From positions 90,769 through 154,768 of the forward strand of contig CALGIJ010000025.1 in the NCBI GenBank assembly GCA_937915545.1: a DNA stretch of 64,000 bases, given 5' to 3'. The translations under genes and the position numbers were made by a program. Numbering within the stretch: position 1 is the first letter of the stretch; the number at the start of each line of letters is the position of its first letter. The DNA is from an uncultured Desulfobacterales bacterium (lineage in GTDB: Bacteria; Desulfobacterota; Desulfobulbia; Desulfobulbales; Desulfocapsaceae). Positions 33,219-42,390 of the stretch are shown piece after piece. A model generated the notes under the pieces. The model was not told the DNA's origin. It saw nothing but the letters and a program-made list of their open reading frames with translations, and did not search any database.

Positions 33219-33756
33219 GGTCCACTCCTTTGTGAATTTGCGGCTCAAGACGAGCCAGTTAAGAACCTACATGTCCTTCGGTAGAGTGTGCGCGGTGACT
33301 GCGCCGCCGAGAAGACGGCGCAGGAATCGGTGGAAAAGGAAACAGCAGAGAACTTTTCCGGATATTGGCGGGGAAAGTTCTTAATTCCTAACTTCCTCCC
33401 TTTCTCCTCAGAAAACCGTTTTAGCAACGGCTGCTCGATAACACGAAATTCGTACCATAAAGGGTGGCCTTTATCAATCGCTTTTCGATTTGGCGAAATT
33501 GAAAATCCCGATCAATACCAGGCAATAGGAAGTATTCATGACTGGAGCGGTGGCGGCTGCGGGAGCTGGCCATGGACAGCTCTTGGTAGCACTGTTGTGC
33601 TTGTTGTGCGTGTGACAATTGGACGATAGGGCGTCACGGCAGCAATCTGCCAGCAGGAAAGTCCTGCGCAGTGATAGCTGGGGGAAAACTGCCGACTGCT
33701 GGAAAAGAGCGGCCAATGGCGAAGTTCCCGTCCCTGGAGGAACTGTCACCACCGGG
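33219..33756 (-). promoter_or_regulatory. Long leader/promoter region upstream of fhs with clustered inverted repeats
   Basis: 538 bp without a convincing gene between fhs and the acyl-CoA synthetase, both on the minus strand. It holds several short perfect inverted repeats: ATAAAGG-GTGG-CCTTTAT (33457-33474), AATCG-CTTTT-CGATT (33476-33490), ACGAA-A-TTCGT (33442-33452), GCGCCG/CGGCGC near 33300-33320 and GCAGGA-AAG-TCCTGC (33653-33667). No known riboswitch consensus was recognised. Confidence 0.45.
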
Positions 33757-36165
33757 CTATCTGGTAAGGGGCGGGGTGGGTGCCCCAGTGGGACGAAACT
33801 GCAGGCGGTTGCCGATATACTTGCCGAGGACGGCCACTGCCAGGTCAGCTGATCGGAAGACCGGCAGACCGTGACTCTGGAAACCGTCGGCCAGGGGGTC
33901 GTAGAGGGACCCGCTGTCGACCACCATCACCAGGGGTTTTCTGGAGGAGAGGCCGAGGCGGGCGATGCGGCCCACCAGCGACTGTTCCGGGCTCAATCGT
34001 TCCTCACAGGCGATCTCTGTAGGCAGAGTGTGCAGGCTCGGACTCAAAGGGACGATGGCGGCGATGACCACATCACTGGCCCCGTCGTCGAGCAGGGCGG
34101 CGATGGCCTCGACATAGACTTCGGCGGCGGCCATCGGGGTGATGTCCAGCGGGTTGGCGGCACTGGTGAGGCGGTCGAGGCCGGAGGCGGCGAGAATGGC
34201 CTGCAGCCTTGCCGTGGTGTCGGCGGAAAGGGCAGCGATCTCCAGGCGGTAGTCGTCGCCGAGCAGGTTGTCGGCGATGCCCACCGCCTCGTAGCCGGCG
34301 TTGCTGATCGCCGCCAGGCGGTTGCCGTTGACAGTTTTGTAGTGCAAAGTGGAGGAGAGGCGCAACAGCCCTTCAAAGACGCTGAAGGTCTCGGCGACCA
34401 TGGCTCCGGCTTGGCCGATGCAGGATTCGCAGACCATATAGTCGCCGGCGATGGAGGCGGTATGGCCGGAGAGGGCATTTTTGCCCTCGGGGGTGCGTCC
34501 CGCCTTGTAGAAGATGACCTCTTTGCCCAGGGGCACGGCGTGGCGCACCGCCTCGGCAAAGGCCAGGCCGTCGAAGTCGGCGAAGCCCTCCATATAGAAG
34601 GCCAGCGTCCTGAGCTCGGCGCGCCCGTTGAGGAAGTCGAGGAAGTCCGAAGCGCACAGGTCCATCTGGTTACCGATGGAGATGGCATAGGCCGGGTCGA
34701 GAAAGGACAGCTTGCTCATGCGGGTGATCATATAGGCGCCGCTCTGGCTGACCAGGGCCAGGGTGCGCTGGTGCTGGCCACGGTTTTTCGGCAGCTTGTC
34801 CTCGGGGATGAACATGGCGTCGTAGCGCCCGGGGTGGGAAAGGATACCGAGGCTGTTGGCGCCGAGAAAAACCGGGGCTTTGTCGCCGCTGGCGCGCGTC
34901 GCGGCGATTTTCTCTTTGAGGGTGGCAGCCAGGTGGGCGTGCCCCTCCTGCTCTTCGAGCCCGCCGGAGACGAGAAGCACGCCGGCGGCAAGGTTCCCGG
35001 AGAGAACGGTGTCGATGAGTTCGGGGATGGCGCCGGCCTCGACGGCGACGACGAGGAGGTCGAGCGGTGTGGCGATGGCGGCCAGCGTAGGCACGGTGGC
35101 CAGGCCGTCGATATCTCTTTCCCGGGGGTGGACGACGGTCAACCGGTCCCTGGCGAAGCCGGCGGCGAGGATATTGTCGCAGATAATCCTGCCGATATTT
35201 TTCTTGCGGGCTGAGACGCCGACGATGCCGATGCTGGACGGGTGGAGGAGCTTGTCGATCTGTTCTACCGGGCGGTGAATTGGCAAACTTTTGCCGGTGG
35301 AGAAACGGCACAGTCCGTCGAGGGGCATCATCAGATAGTTGCTGAAGGCGAAGGGGTTGACTTCGAGTTCCTCGATGACGTAGGGGCTGGCTCCGTTGGT
35401 GGGGGAAAAGTGGCGCGCCGTCTCGATCAGGGCCGAGAAGCACTCGAGCAGCTGGGCGTCGGTGACGATTCGTTTGCGGCTGCGGGTCAGGCCGGCCAAC
35501 TTCTTATAGGAGATGGTGTTGCGGAAGAGGTTGAAGAAACGTTCGCCATCGACCAGCTCCGTCGCGGCGGCGACCACTGCCTGGCCCTTGCGGAAGCGGG
35601 CGGCGAAGAGCTCGGTGTCGCGGCCGCCCAGCCCGGCACTGAGGATGATGCCGAACTCGCGGGTATTGCGCAGGCTGACCAGCAACTCGTTGCCGAACTC
35701 CAGGGAATCGGGGGGCATGTACTGACAGAGAATGAAGCCTTCTATATCGGCGGCGATCCTTTCTTCCAACTGCGGCCGGGGCAGATTGCGGTAGGGGGCC
35801 GGGGCCACGGCCTCGCCGCGGAGGATGAGGTCGGCAAAGCGCGCCGGGATGTCGCAGGTCATGCCTCTGACCGTCGACAGCACCTCGTCGCCATTCTTGC
35901 CGCAGATGGCGACGCCGCCGACATCGCTCTTGTGCATGATATAGGGCGAAATCACCTTGACGACGACTTTCCTGCCCGGCAGCTCATGGAGGCTGCCTGG
36001 GTCGAAGCGCTCGTTTTTCGGCAGCAGCAGGTACTGCGGCGGCGTCTCGCCGCCGATGAGGCGGATGAAGTGGTAGACCTCGTACTCGAAGAGGTAGTGG
36101 CGCCCCTGGCTGGCGGCGTTGTGCAGCAAGTCGGTCAGGCCCAGGAAGTCGATATGGGTCTTCAT
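33757..36165 (-). CDS. ADP-forming acetate/acyl-CoA synthetase (fused subunits)
   Basis: 802 residues with the order ATP-grasp beta region first (VVKVISPYIMHKSDVGGVAICG, FGNELLVSLRNTREFGIILSAGLGG, ELEVNPFAF), then the CoA-binding domain (SSIGIVGVSARKKNIGRIICDNILAAGF) and the succinyl-CoA-synthetase-like ligase domains (LVSQSGAYMITRMS). His568 in ALSGHTASIAGDYM is the expected phosphohistidine. Such enzymes interconvert acyl-CoA + ADP + Pi and acid + ATP + CoA, giving substrate-level ATP from acetyl-CoA or another acyl-CoA; the acyl group cannot be told from sequence. A GGAGGTACTCCCCTG stretch precedes the ATG. It is divergent from the CoA-disulfide-reductase-type gene. Confidence 0.88.
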   Translation of the reverse strand: MKTHIDFLGLTDLLHNAASQGRHYLFEYEVYHFIRLIGGETPPQYLLLPKNERFDPGSLHELPGRKVVVKVISPYIMHKSDVGGVAICGKNGDEVLSTVRGMTCDIPARFADLILRGEAVAPAPYRNLPRPQLEERIAADIEGFILCQYMPPDSLEFGNELLVSLRNTREFGIILSAGLGGRDTELFAARFRKGQAVVAAATELVDGERFFNLFRNTISYKKLAGLTRSRKRIVTDAQLLECFSALIETARHFSPTNGASPYVIEELEVNPFAFSNYLMMPLDGLCRFSTGKSLPIHRPVEQIDKLLHPSSIGIVGVSARKKNIGRIICDNILAAGFARDRLTVVHPRERDIDGLATVPTLAAIATPLDLLVVAVEAGAIPELIDTVLSGNLAAGVLLVSGGLEEQEGHAHLAATLKEKIAATRASGDKAPVFLGANSLGILSHPGRYDAMFIPEDKLPKNRGQHQRTLALVSQSGAYMITRMSKLSFLDPAYAISIGNQMDLCASDFLDFLNGRAELRTLAFYMEGFADFDGLAFAEAVRHAVPLGKEVIFYKAGRTPEGKNALSGHTASIAGDYMVCESCIGQAGAMVAETFSVFEGLLRLSSTLHYKTVNGNRLAAISNAGYEAVGIADNLLGDDYRLEIAALSADTTARLQAILAASGLDRLTSAANPLDITPMAAAEVYVEAIAALLDDGASDVVIAAIVPLSPSLHTLPTEIACEERLSPEQSLVGRIARLGLSSRKPLVMVVDSGSLYDPLADGFQSHGLPVFRSADLAVAVLGKYIGNRLQFRPTGAPTPPLTR

Positions 36166-36534
36166 CAGGGGAGTACCTCCGTAATAATGGGGTTTTGGGC
36201 ACTATCGCAAACCGGGCCCCCTTCTGGCAAGGGAAATATCACCGCCAAGGCGGCGAGGGTCGGGGGGGGCGCGGCACAAGAAGCGGCAGGACAGGAAACT
36301 CGGTGCCATGGTGCTAGGGGTGGCCAGCCGCCTCCTTACGGGGAGCGAGATTGAAGGATTCCTCCTGGTGATGAGGGCAGTTTCGTGCCTGGGCATCTTC
36401 GTTTCTTGCTGGTCAATGTGTGCAATTGCTCACATTGTGACATTGTTTCTTTTGTATAATCAACTACAATACCGCTGTTTACGGTACGACCACGTGCCGG
36501 CGAGATGGGAGCACGACATACAAGGAGCACGACA
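36166..36534 (+). promoter_or_regulatory. Divergent promoter region with 24-bp palindrome and -10 box
   Basis: A near-perfect 24-bp palindrome at 36414-36437, arms CAATGTG/CACATTG around GCAATTGC with a single mismatched pair, is centred at 36425.5. An extended -10 (TTGTATAAT, hexamer 36455-36460) lies downstream. A transcript start near 36467 would put the palindrome centre at about -41.5, the class II activator position of CRP/FNR-family regulators. The register TGTGC-N6-TCACA within it resembles a CRP-type site. Confidence 0.65.
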
Positions 36535-38241
36535 ATGGCGAAGAAGGTGGTGATCATCGGGGCGGTGGCCCTCGGACCGAAAGTGGCCTGCCGCCTGCGC
36601 AGGCTGGACGCCGAGGCGGAAATTACCCTCATTGATCGGGATGACAGAATTTCCTACGGCGGTTGCGGCATTCCCTATTATGTGGGCGGCGACGTCAACG
36701 ACATCGAAGATCTGTGCAAGACGACCTCGCATACCCTGCGCGACGCCGCCTTTTTCAAAAACAACAAAGGGGTGACGGTGATGACCCGCACTGAGGCGCT
36801 GGCCATCGACCGGCGCGAGCGAAAGGTGCTGGTGCGGCATCTCGACAGTGGCGAGGAGGAGTCTCTGTCCTACGACAAGCTGGTGCTGGCCACCGGCGCC
36901 CGCGCTGTTCGCCCGCCTTTTCCTGGCGCCGATCACCCCAGGGTTCTGACTGTCTCCGATCTCCATGACGCGGAACGACTCAAAACGCAGATGGCGGCCG
37001 GCAAGATTGCCAAGGCGGTGGTTATCGGGGCCGGGGCCATCGGCCTTGAGATATCCGAGGCGTTGACCGATCTGTGGGGTATCTCCACCACTTTGGTGGA
37101 GATGGAGGACCAGGTGCTGCCGACTCTGCTCGGCAAGTGCATCGCACGCCTCGCCGCGTCAGAGTTGACACGCCACGGGGTAGAACTGCTCCTCGAGACC
37201 AAGGTGCTGGAGGTGGCGGAGAACGAGGGGAACGGCAAACTGCTGGTGCGGACATCGGCGGGGAACCTCGAGGTCGATGTCGTCGTCCTCGCCGCCGGGG
37301 TACGCGCCAATACCTCCCTGGCCAGGGAGGCCGGCCTGGCCATCGGCACCTATGGCGGCATCAGTGTCGATCGGCGCCTGCGCACCAGTGATCCGCATAT
37401 TTACGCCGGCGGGGACTGCGTCGAGGTGCGTAACCTCATCAGCGGCGAGAATATCCCCATGGCTCTGGGATCCCTGGCCAATCGCCAGGGGCGCATCATC
37501 GCCACCAACATCAACGGCGGGCAGAGCCACTTCCGCGGCACTGTCGGTACTTTCTGCCTCAAACTCTTCGACTTCGGCATCGGCAAGGCCGGCTTGACCT
37601 TCCGCCAGGCCAGAGAGACGGGTTACGACCCGGTTTATGCGGTGGTCTCCCAGGCCGATCACGCCCATTTCTACCCCAGTTCGGAGCTCATCTATATCTC
37701 GCTCCTCGCCGATCGCAAGTCACGCAAGATTCTTGGCATCGAGGCGGCTGGCAAGAACGGCGACGCCGTCAAGGCGCGGGTCGACACGGTGGCGGTGCTG
37801 CTGCGCCATGGCGTCGACGTCGACGAGATCTGCTCGCTGGAGATCGGCTACGCCCCGCCCTTCGCCTCGGCCATGGACGTGGTCAACAATGCCGGTAATG
37901 CCCTCGACAATATCCTCGCTGGGGTCAGCAGACCGGTGGATGCCGCAGATTTTCTCTATGAATTCCGCCATAAGACGATGCGCGTGCTCGATGTGCGCGG
38001 CGAGAAGGAAGCCACCCCGTTCATTGCCAGGTATGGGGAGCGCTGGCTCAATATCCCGCAGGATCAGCTGCGTCGGCGGGTGGAGGAGATTGATCCCGAG
38101 GAGGAGCTTTTTCTCCTCTGCGATACCGGGCCGCGCTCGTACGAGGCCCAGGTCTTTCTCGCCGCGCAAGGTCGCATGAAGACCCGCAATATCCAGGGAG
38201 GTTACGCCATGATCAGGCTGATTGCCCCCGACTTCGTCTAA
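36535..38241 (+). CDS. CoA-disulfide reductase-type FAD/NAD(P)H oxidoreductase with rhodanese domain
   Basis: 568 residues from ATG 36535 (AAGGAGCACGACA upstream). It is a pyridine-nucleotide-disulfide oxidoreductase of the CoA-disulfide reductase/NADH oxidase group: the first dinucleotide site is VVIIGAVALGPKVA, the single redox Cys44 is in YGGCGIPYY, the second dinucleotide site is VVIGAGAIGLEISEAL, and the FAD site is IYAGGDCVEV. A C-terminal rhodanese domain (about residues 470-568, VLDVRGEKEATPF) keeps a Cys in its active-site loop (LLCDTGPRS). Fused homologues reduce CoA disulfides, persulfides or polysulfide. This points to thiol/sulfur redox balance, perhaps with CoA linkage to the divergent acyl-CoA synthetase (inference). 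Confidence 0.9.
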   Translation: MAKKVVIIGAVALGPKVACRLRRLDAEAEITLIDRDDRISYGGCGIPYYVGGDVNDIEDLCKTTSHTLRDAAFFKNNKGVTVMTRTEALAIDRRERKVLVRHLDSGEEESLSYDKLVLATGARAVRPPFPGADHPRVLTVSDLHDAERLKTQMAAGKIAKAVVIGAGAIGLEISEALTDLWGISTTLVEMEDQVLPTLLGKCIARLAASELTRHGVELLLETKVLEVAENEGNGKLLVRTSAGNLEVDVVVLAAGVRANTSLAREAGLAIGTYGGISVDRRLRTSDPHIYAGGDCVEVRNLISGENIPMALGSLANRQGRIIATNINGGQSHFRGTVGTFCLKLFDFGIGKAGLTFRQARETGYDPVYAVVSQADHAHFYPSSELIYISLLADRKSRKILGIEAAGKNGDAVKARVDTVAVLLRHGVDVDEICSLEIGYAPPFASAMDVVNNAGNALDNILAGVSRPVDAADFLYEFRHKTMRVLDVRGEKEATPFIARYGERWLNIPQDQLRRRVEEIDPEEELFLLCDTGPRSYEAQVFLAAQGRMKTRNIQGGYAMIRLIAPDFV

Positions 38242-38259
38242 TCATCTCGGTGCGGGTGG

Positions 38260-38706
38260 CTAGGCTGTGGGCGGTGGTTGTTCGTCAACCGCCGCAGCGG
38301 CAAACGAGCAGAGCCGCCCGTCGAGGGTGATCACCGTCCACGCCCCGCTGCTGTCGCTGGCCTTGACGAGGCAAGGGAGCGGTGGGGCGTCCTTGAGCCG
38401 CAAGGTGCAGGGCTCGTCAACGTTCTTGCCGACAATGCTGGTGAAGTTCCTGGTGGCGGCGAGGGCCTTGAATTCGCGTATCACTTCCTCAAATTCCACG
38501 ATGCGCCGGTATTCTTCGGGGTCGACGGCCCTGATCTCCTCGCGCAGTTCCTCGATTTCCTTCTTTTTGACGGCAATGAGGCGGATGGTGTCCTCGATGG
38601 CGGTCTTATCCGCCGAGGGGATGGAGAAGAGGATCTGCTTGTGGATCTCCACATCCGCTTCGATATAGTTGATCTTTTTGAGGAGGTCTTGGGCGGTGGC
38701 TGTCAT
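38260..38706 (-). CDS. Hypothetical coiled-coil protein
   Basis: 148 residues from ATG 38706 (MTATAQDLLKKINYIEADVEIHKQ). The first 100 residues are heptad-rich and charged, predicted as a coiled coil (DTIRLIAVKKKEIEELREEIRAV). The C-terminal 45 residues are compact and beta-like. No family is recognised. A longer in-frame extension upstream is unlikely to be translated. The ribosome-binding site is weak. Confidence 0.6.
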   Translation of the reverse strand: MTATAQDLLKKINYIEADVEIHKQILFSIPSADKTAIEDTIRLIAVKKKEIEELREEIRAVDPEEYRRIVEFEEVIREFKALAATRNFTSIVGKNVDEPCTLRLKDAPPLPCLVKASDSSGAWTVITLDGRLCSFAAAAVDEQPPPTA

Positions 38707-38849
38707 CGGTTGTTCCCGGTTGAGAATGCGGTCTTGTGCCAGGCAGTGAGGTGGTGGTCTCCTGAAGAGGTGCTCACACTCTCGCCAGCCGGCGTCAGTC
38801 AGAGGCGGACAGGCTCTGCTTGCCGCCCCACGGGCGGCCCTGCCGTTCA

Positions 38850-39149
38850 TCAGCCCTGGTAGAGCGTCTCGGCGATATCTCGCAGCTCGGCGTTGATGGT
38901 GGCCTGGCGCAGCACGTCGAGGACATGCGACAGTTGCTGCGGAACGTCGAAGAGAATATCGGCCGCACCGCGTTTGTCAAGAACCATATAGCCCCTGTGG
39001 CGCAGGGTGTGACAGGCGGCGGTCATATCGTCGACGACGATGCCCAGCACGGTGAAGTCGCCCATGGAGTAGAGGGGCAGGTCGAGACCGGCGAGAAACT
39101 CCTCGCGGCAGCGCCAGTCTTCGGCAAGAAGGGTGATGGTGTGCTTCAT
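38850..39149 (-). CDS. Small ACT-like hypothetical protein
   Basis: 99 residues from ATG 39149, with GAGG upstream. The pattern ITLLAEDWRCREEFLAGLDL, FTVLGIVVDDMTAACHTLRHRGYMV resembles the beta-alpha-beta-beta layout of ACT-like ligand-binding domains, but similarity is weak. It has the same direction as the coiled-coil gene 143 bp downstream and may share its transcript. No function is assigned. Confidence 0.55.
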   Translation of the reverse strand: MKHTITLLAEDWRCREEFLAGLDLPLYSMGDFTVLGIVVDDMTAACHTLRHRGYMVLDKRGAADILFDVPQQLSHVLDVLRQATINAELRDIAETLYQG

Positions 39150-39548
39150 GGAGGTCCTCGAGAAAGCTATTCGTCGGTTGACCCTGGTTGGTTGGGCGAT
39201 GGGGCGCGGCCTGCCCGCTGGATATCTGCCGGTCATGGGGGCGCTGTAACAGTGCACCTCTTGCGAGCGCACTCAAGCGCCACCCGGTTCTTGCCGCCTC
39301 GTTTTCCTTTGGCTATCCCCACCCTGGCTTTTCCTGGGGGCGAGATCCCTGTTGCCCCCGAGGAGAGGGGTATTGCTCTTTGATAAGGCCGCTTGCCGCA
39401 GGCGACAAGGTATCAGCCTCCTGCGCATGAATTTTCCTTTTGATGCAAATAAAGACCTAGGCAAGAGTGCCCCTGCTTTCTATCATAAAAAGGAAGGGCG
39501 TGGGATTGAGGCGCAACAGCGCCGTGGAACCAAAACGAAGGAGCGCAT
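39150..39548. other. Intergenic region
   Basis: 399 bp between the ACT-like gene (-) and the DJ-1 gene (+). It includes an AT-rich stretch near 39425-39490 likely to hold the DJ-1 promoter. No gene, repeat or RNA signature was recognised. Confidence 0.3.
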
Positions 39549-40103
39549 ATGGAAAAACGTATTCTCGTGCCACTTGCCGAGGGCTTTGAGACCATCGAGG
39601 CCCTGGCGGTGGTGGATGTTTTTCGTCGTGCCGGGATTACTGTGGACATGGCTGCCGTCGGCGACAGCCTGCAGGTGACCTCCTCGCATCGGGTACGAGT
39701 CACCGCCGACCTGCTGCTGGCGCAGTGCGTCGAGCGCACCTATGACCTCATCGTCTTGCCGGGGGGGATTCCCGGAGCGGAAAATCTGCAGCAGTCAGAA
39801 GTGCTTGCCGCGTTGCTCGACAGACAGCGGCGTGACGGCAGGCTCTACGGGGCGATTTGTGCCGCACCCGCCTTGGTGCTCGAGCGGCAGGGCCTGTTGG
39901 CCGGAAAGAAGGCCACCTGCCATCCCGGCTTTGTCGGCCACCTTGCCGACCAATCCTCCAGCGGCGAGCGGGTGGTTTGCGATGGCAACTGCGTTACTGC
40001 CAGGGGGGCCGGGGTCTCCGTCGATTTTGCGCTGGAACTGCTCGGCCGGGTGGCGGGAGAGGAAGTGCGTCGAGCGGTGGCCAAGGCGATGGTCGTGGAG
40101 TGA
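39549..40103 (+). CDS. DJ-1/PfpI family protein
   Basis: 184 residues. The fold signature is clear: LVPLAEGFETIEALAVVDVFRRAG at the N-terminus, YDLIVLPGGIPGAENL, and the nucleophile elbow GAICAAPALVLE with the conserved Cys at about residue 106; Glu18 of the DJ-1 subgroup is in the first motif. Members act as deglycases, chaperones or redox sensors, and the specific activity here is unknown. An AAGGAG motif lies upstream. It is monocistronic by spacing. Confidence 0.9.
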   Translation: MEKRILVPLAEGFETIEALAVVDVFRRAGITVDMAAVGDSLQVTSSHRVRVTADLLLAQCVERTYDLIVLPGGIPGAENLQQSEVLAALLDRQRRDGRLYGAICAAPALVLERQGLLAGKKATCHPGFVGHLADQSSSGERVVCDGNCVTARGAGVSVDFALELLGRVAGEEVRRAVAKAMVVE

Positions 40104-40216
40104 GCGACCCAGGGTCAGCCTCCGTTGCCGCCGGGCCGTGCCGCTGTATCGATGAGCGATGAACGGCCGGCCTCGCAGCGGGGTGGCTTGGGCTGCCCCG
40201 TATTCTCGTTCGGTTT

Positions 40217-40594
40217 TCAGCTATGCCCGTTGTCAATGGAGTAGGCGAGGAGATCCTCGAGGGAGACGAAATCGAGGGTGGCCTCATGGGTCGCCGCCAG
40301 GTTGACAAGAGGGGCGACTCCGTACTCCAGCGCCTCCCGCCAGCGTGACGCGCACAGGCACCAGCGGTCTCCGGCCTGGAGGCCGGGGAAGCCGGAAAGT
40401 GGCGCGGGGGTGGAGAGATCGTTGCCGCGGGCTTTGGAAAACTCGAGAAATTCGTCGGTCACCTGCACGCAGACCCCGTGGACGCCGATATCGTCCGCAG
40501 TGACCCTGCAGGTGCCCTCGCGGGTAAAGCCGGTCATCGGCTCAATGCTGCACATCTCCAGCGGGGCGCCGAGTACATTCTTGTGGATGGTCAT
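40217..40594 (-). CDS. DUF2237 family protein
   Basis: 125 residues with the typical DUF2237 sequence order: NVLGAPLEMCS, PMTGFTREGTC, VHGVCVQVTDEFLEFSKARGNDLSTP and the tryptophan/cysteine motif GDRWCLCASRWREAL, ending in ATHEATLDFVSLEDL. The function of the family is unknown; the conserved cysteines suggest a metal or redox site. Its ATG overlaps the TGA of the preceding Nudix gene by 4 bp (40591-40594), so the two are translationally coupled. Confidence 0.88.
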   Translation of the reverse strand: MTIHKNVLGAPLEMCSIEPMTGFTREGTCRVTADDIGVHGVCVQVTDEFLEFSKARGNDLSTPAPLSGFPGLQAGDRWCLCASRWREALEYGVAPLVNLAATHEATLDFVSLEDLLAYSIDNGHS

Positions 40595-41136
40595 GAGGGG
40601 TCCTTGGTGATCGCTGAGGGGTAAGGGCTGCTCTGTTCAATGCCCAAAATGGTGCACAGCAGCCTGTAGGTGAAGCCCCAGAGGTAGTACTCCTGCAGGG
40701 GAAATGCCGGAAAGAACTGGCCGGGCAGCATCTCCGCCCGGCAGTGGCGGTCCGGGTCGCAAAACCGGCCGGCGTCGAGCCACAGGGCTCCCTGAATTTC
40801 GCGGGGGTCGAGGCGCAGCCGCGGCCTGTCATTGATGGTGAAGAGAAAGGGCTGCACCCAGAGGAGGAGCTTGGAGCGCTGTCCGGCAGGTGTTTTGTCC
40901 AACTGCCGCAGCAGTTGATCCGACGAGAGGACGATGCCGGTCTCCTCCGCGGTCTCGCGGATACAGGTCGACAACAGATCGGCATCGTCGCTGTCGCGGC
41001 GTCCGCCTGGAAAGGAATAATGGCCTGACCAGGGGTCGTTGGGGTGGGCCGCCCGCCGCAGAATGAGGTAGCTGTCCTCGCTGTCGGCGGTACAGCGAAT
41101 GATAGCTACGGCGGCGGAGGCGGTTTCGGCGGTCAT
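40591..41136 (-). CDS. Nudix hydrolase (CoA-pyrophosphatase-like)
   Basis: 181 residues from ATG 41136. An in-frame TTG two codons upstream is possible. The sequence LILRRAAHPNDPWSGHYSFPGGRRD followed by the Nudix core RETAEETGI has the spacing seen in NUDT7-type CoA diphosphatases, with Asp replacing some acidic ligands of the consensus (DSDDADLL). It probably hydrolyses CoA, acyl-CoA or a nucleotide diphosphate derivative. It is coupled to DUF2237 downstream. Confidence 0.87.
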   Translation of the reverse strand: MTAETASAAVAIIRCTADSEDSYLILRRAAHPNDPWSGHYSFPGGRRDSDDADLLSTCIRETAEETGIVLSSDQLLRQLDKTPAGQRSKLLLWVQPFLFTINDRPRLRLDPREIQGALWLDAGRFCDPDRHCRAEMLPGQFFPAFPLQEYYLWGFTYRLLCTILGIEQSSPYPSAITKDPS

Positions 41137-41346
41137 TGACAAAGGCTCCTGTGAAGCGAAGAGGGTGCGTTGGTAGGCAGCGGGCTGCCTCTCGAAAAGG
41201 TAGCCTATTTTCGGGAGAATGCAAGTGGACGCGCGGGGAAACCTGCCTTGCCATGGCGGGCGTCCGCATCAGGGTGGGCCGGATGGCCCGCACCACGAGA
41301 AGAGCGGCCGGGCACGGGGCACCGGGCCTGGCGCCGGGGAGGAGAG

Positions 41347-41565
41347 ATGAACAGCGATGTCACCGTATTCAGACCATATGTGTTTACCGTTGGCGAAAAG
41401 ATCCGTATCGATGGCTCGCGTCGCGGCGGCGACTGGCTGGTAATCGCCGTCTCGGAGAATACCGTGACACTGAAATGCCCGGTGAGCCATCGGGAATTCG
41501 AGTGGCCGATCTTCTGCTATCATGTCGAACGGGAGCAGGGGGTCGTCTGGCCGCGGCCTCATTGA
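41347..41565 (+). CDS. Small hypothetical protein
   Basis: 72 residues from ATG 41347, preceded by GGGGAGGAGAG, a good ribosome-binding site. The sequence is beta-rich (FTVGEKIRIDGSRRGGDWLVIAV, NTVTLKCPVSHREFEWP), suggesting a small barrel, with two cysteines. It lies 12 bp upstream of the NRDE gene and is probably cotranscribed. I do not recognise a family. Confidence 0.65.
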   Translation: MNSDVTVFRPYVFTVGEKIRIDGSRRGGDWLVIAVSENTVTLKCPVSHREFEWPIFCYHVEREQGVVWPRPH

Positions 41566-41577
41566 GCAGCGACGCCC

Positions 41578-42354
41578 ATGTGCCTGCTCTTCGTCTCCTA
41601 TAAGCTGACCCCCGGCTACCCGCTGGCGCTGGCCGCCAACCGCGACGAGTTCTACCGCCGCCCAACCGCGCCGCTCGGCTTCCTCGACGAGGGACGAAGC
41701 ATTCTCGGCGGCCGTGACCTGCAGGGGGGCGGTACCTGGCTTGGCATAGGGCCCGACCGGCGTTTTGCGGCTCTCACCAACTACCGTCATCCGGCATCCA
41801 ACCGGGCCGACGCCCCGTCACGCGGCGCCATTGTCCTCGATTATCTCCTCGGTTCGGCCAGGGCCGAGGACTATCTACGCCAACTCTCCATGAAGGCCGC
41901 GGGATATAACGGCTTCAACCTCGTTGTCGGCGACGGCCAGGGGTTGTTCTCCTTCAGCAGCCGCCAGCCGGGGTATCGTCGCCTTGAGCCGGGCTTCTAT
42001 GGCCTCTCCAACCACCTTCTCGACAGCCCCTGGCCCAAGGTGATCCGCGGCAAGGAGTTGCTGCGGCCCCATCTCGTCGATCGCCCCAATGTCGAGGGCG
42101 TCTTTGCCGCCCTTGGCGACCGCCTGCAGCCAGAGGCCGGGCTCCTTCCCGACACTGGCGTCGGGCCGGACTGGGAGCGGTTGCTCTCCTCGATCTTCAT
42201 CTCCGGCGAGACCTATGGCACGCGTTCTTCGGCTCTGATCCTCGTCGATGAGCTGAGCGGCGTCGACTTTTACGAGAAGACCCACCCCATCCCACCCCAG
42301 CAAGAGGCGGTGATGCGGCACATGTCGCTGCCCGCCCAGGCTCTCCTCACCTGA
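41578..42354 (+). CDS. NRDE (TANGO2) family protein
   Basis: 258 residues starting at the nucleophile-like Cys2 (MCLLFVSY). The family signature AANRDEFYRRPTAPLGF is followed by GGRDLQGGGTWLGIG and ALTNYRHP, then GLSNHLLDSPWPKV and the C-terminal RSSALILVD. The Cys2 start and fold resemble N-terminal nucleophile hydrolases. Bacterial members have no agreed function; eukaryotic TANGO2 is linked to lipid, CoA or heme handling. Confidence 0.93.
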   Translation: MCLLFVSYKLTPGYPLALAANRDEFYRRPTAPLGFLDEGRSILGGRDLQGGGTWLGIGPDRRFAALTNYRHPASNRADAPSRGAIVLDYLLGSARAEDYLRQLSMKAAGYNGFNLVVGDGQGLFSFSSRQPGYRRLEPGFYGLSNHLLDSPWPKVIRGKELLRPHLVDRPNVEGVFAALGDRLQPEAGLLPDTGVGPDWERLLSSIFISGETYGTRSSALILVDELSGVDFYEKTHPIPPQQEAVMRHMSLPAQALLT

Positions 42355-42390
42355 GGTGTGCCGCAAGTCTGGCCATGTGGGTTCTGGCGT

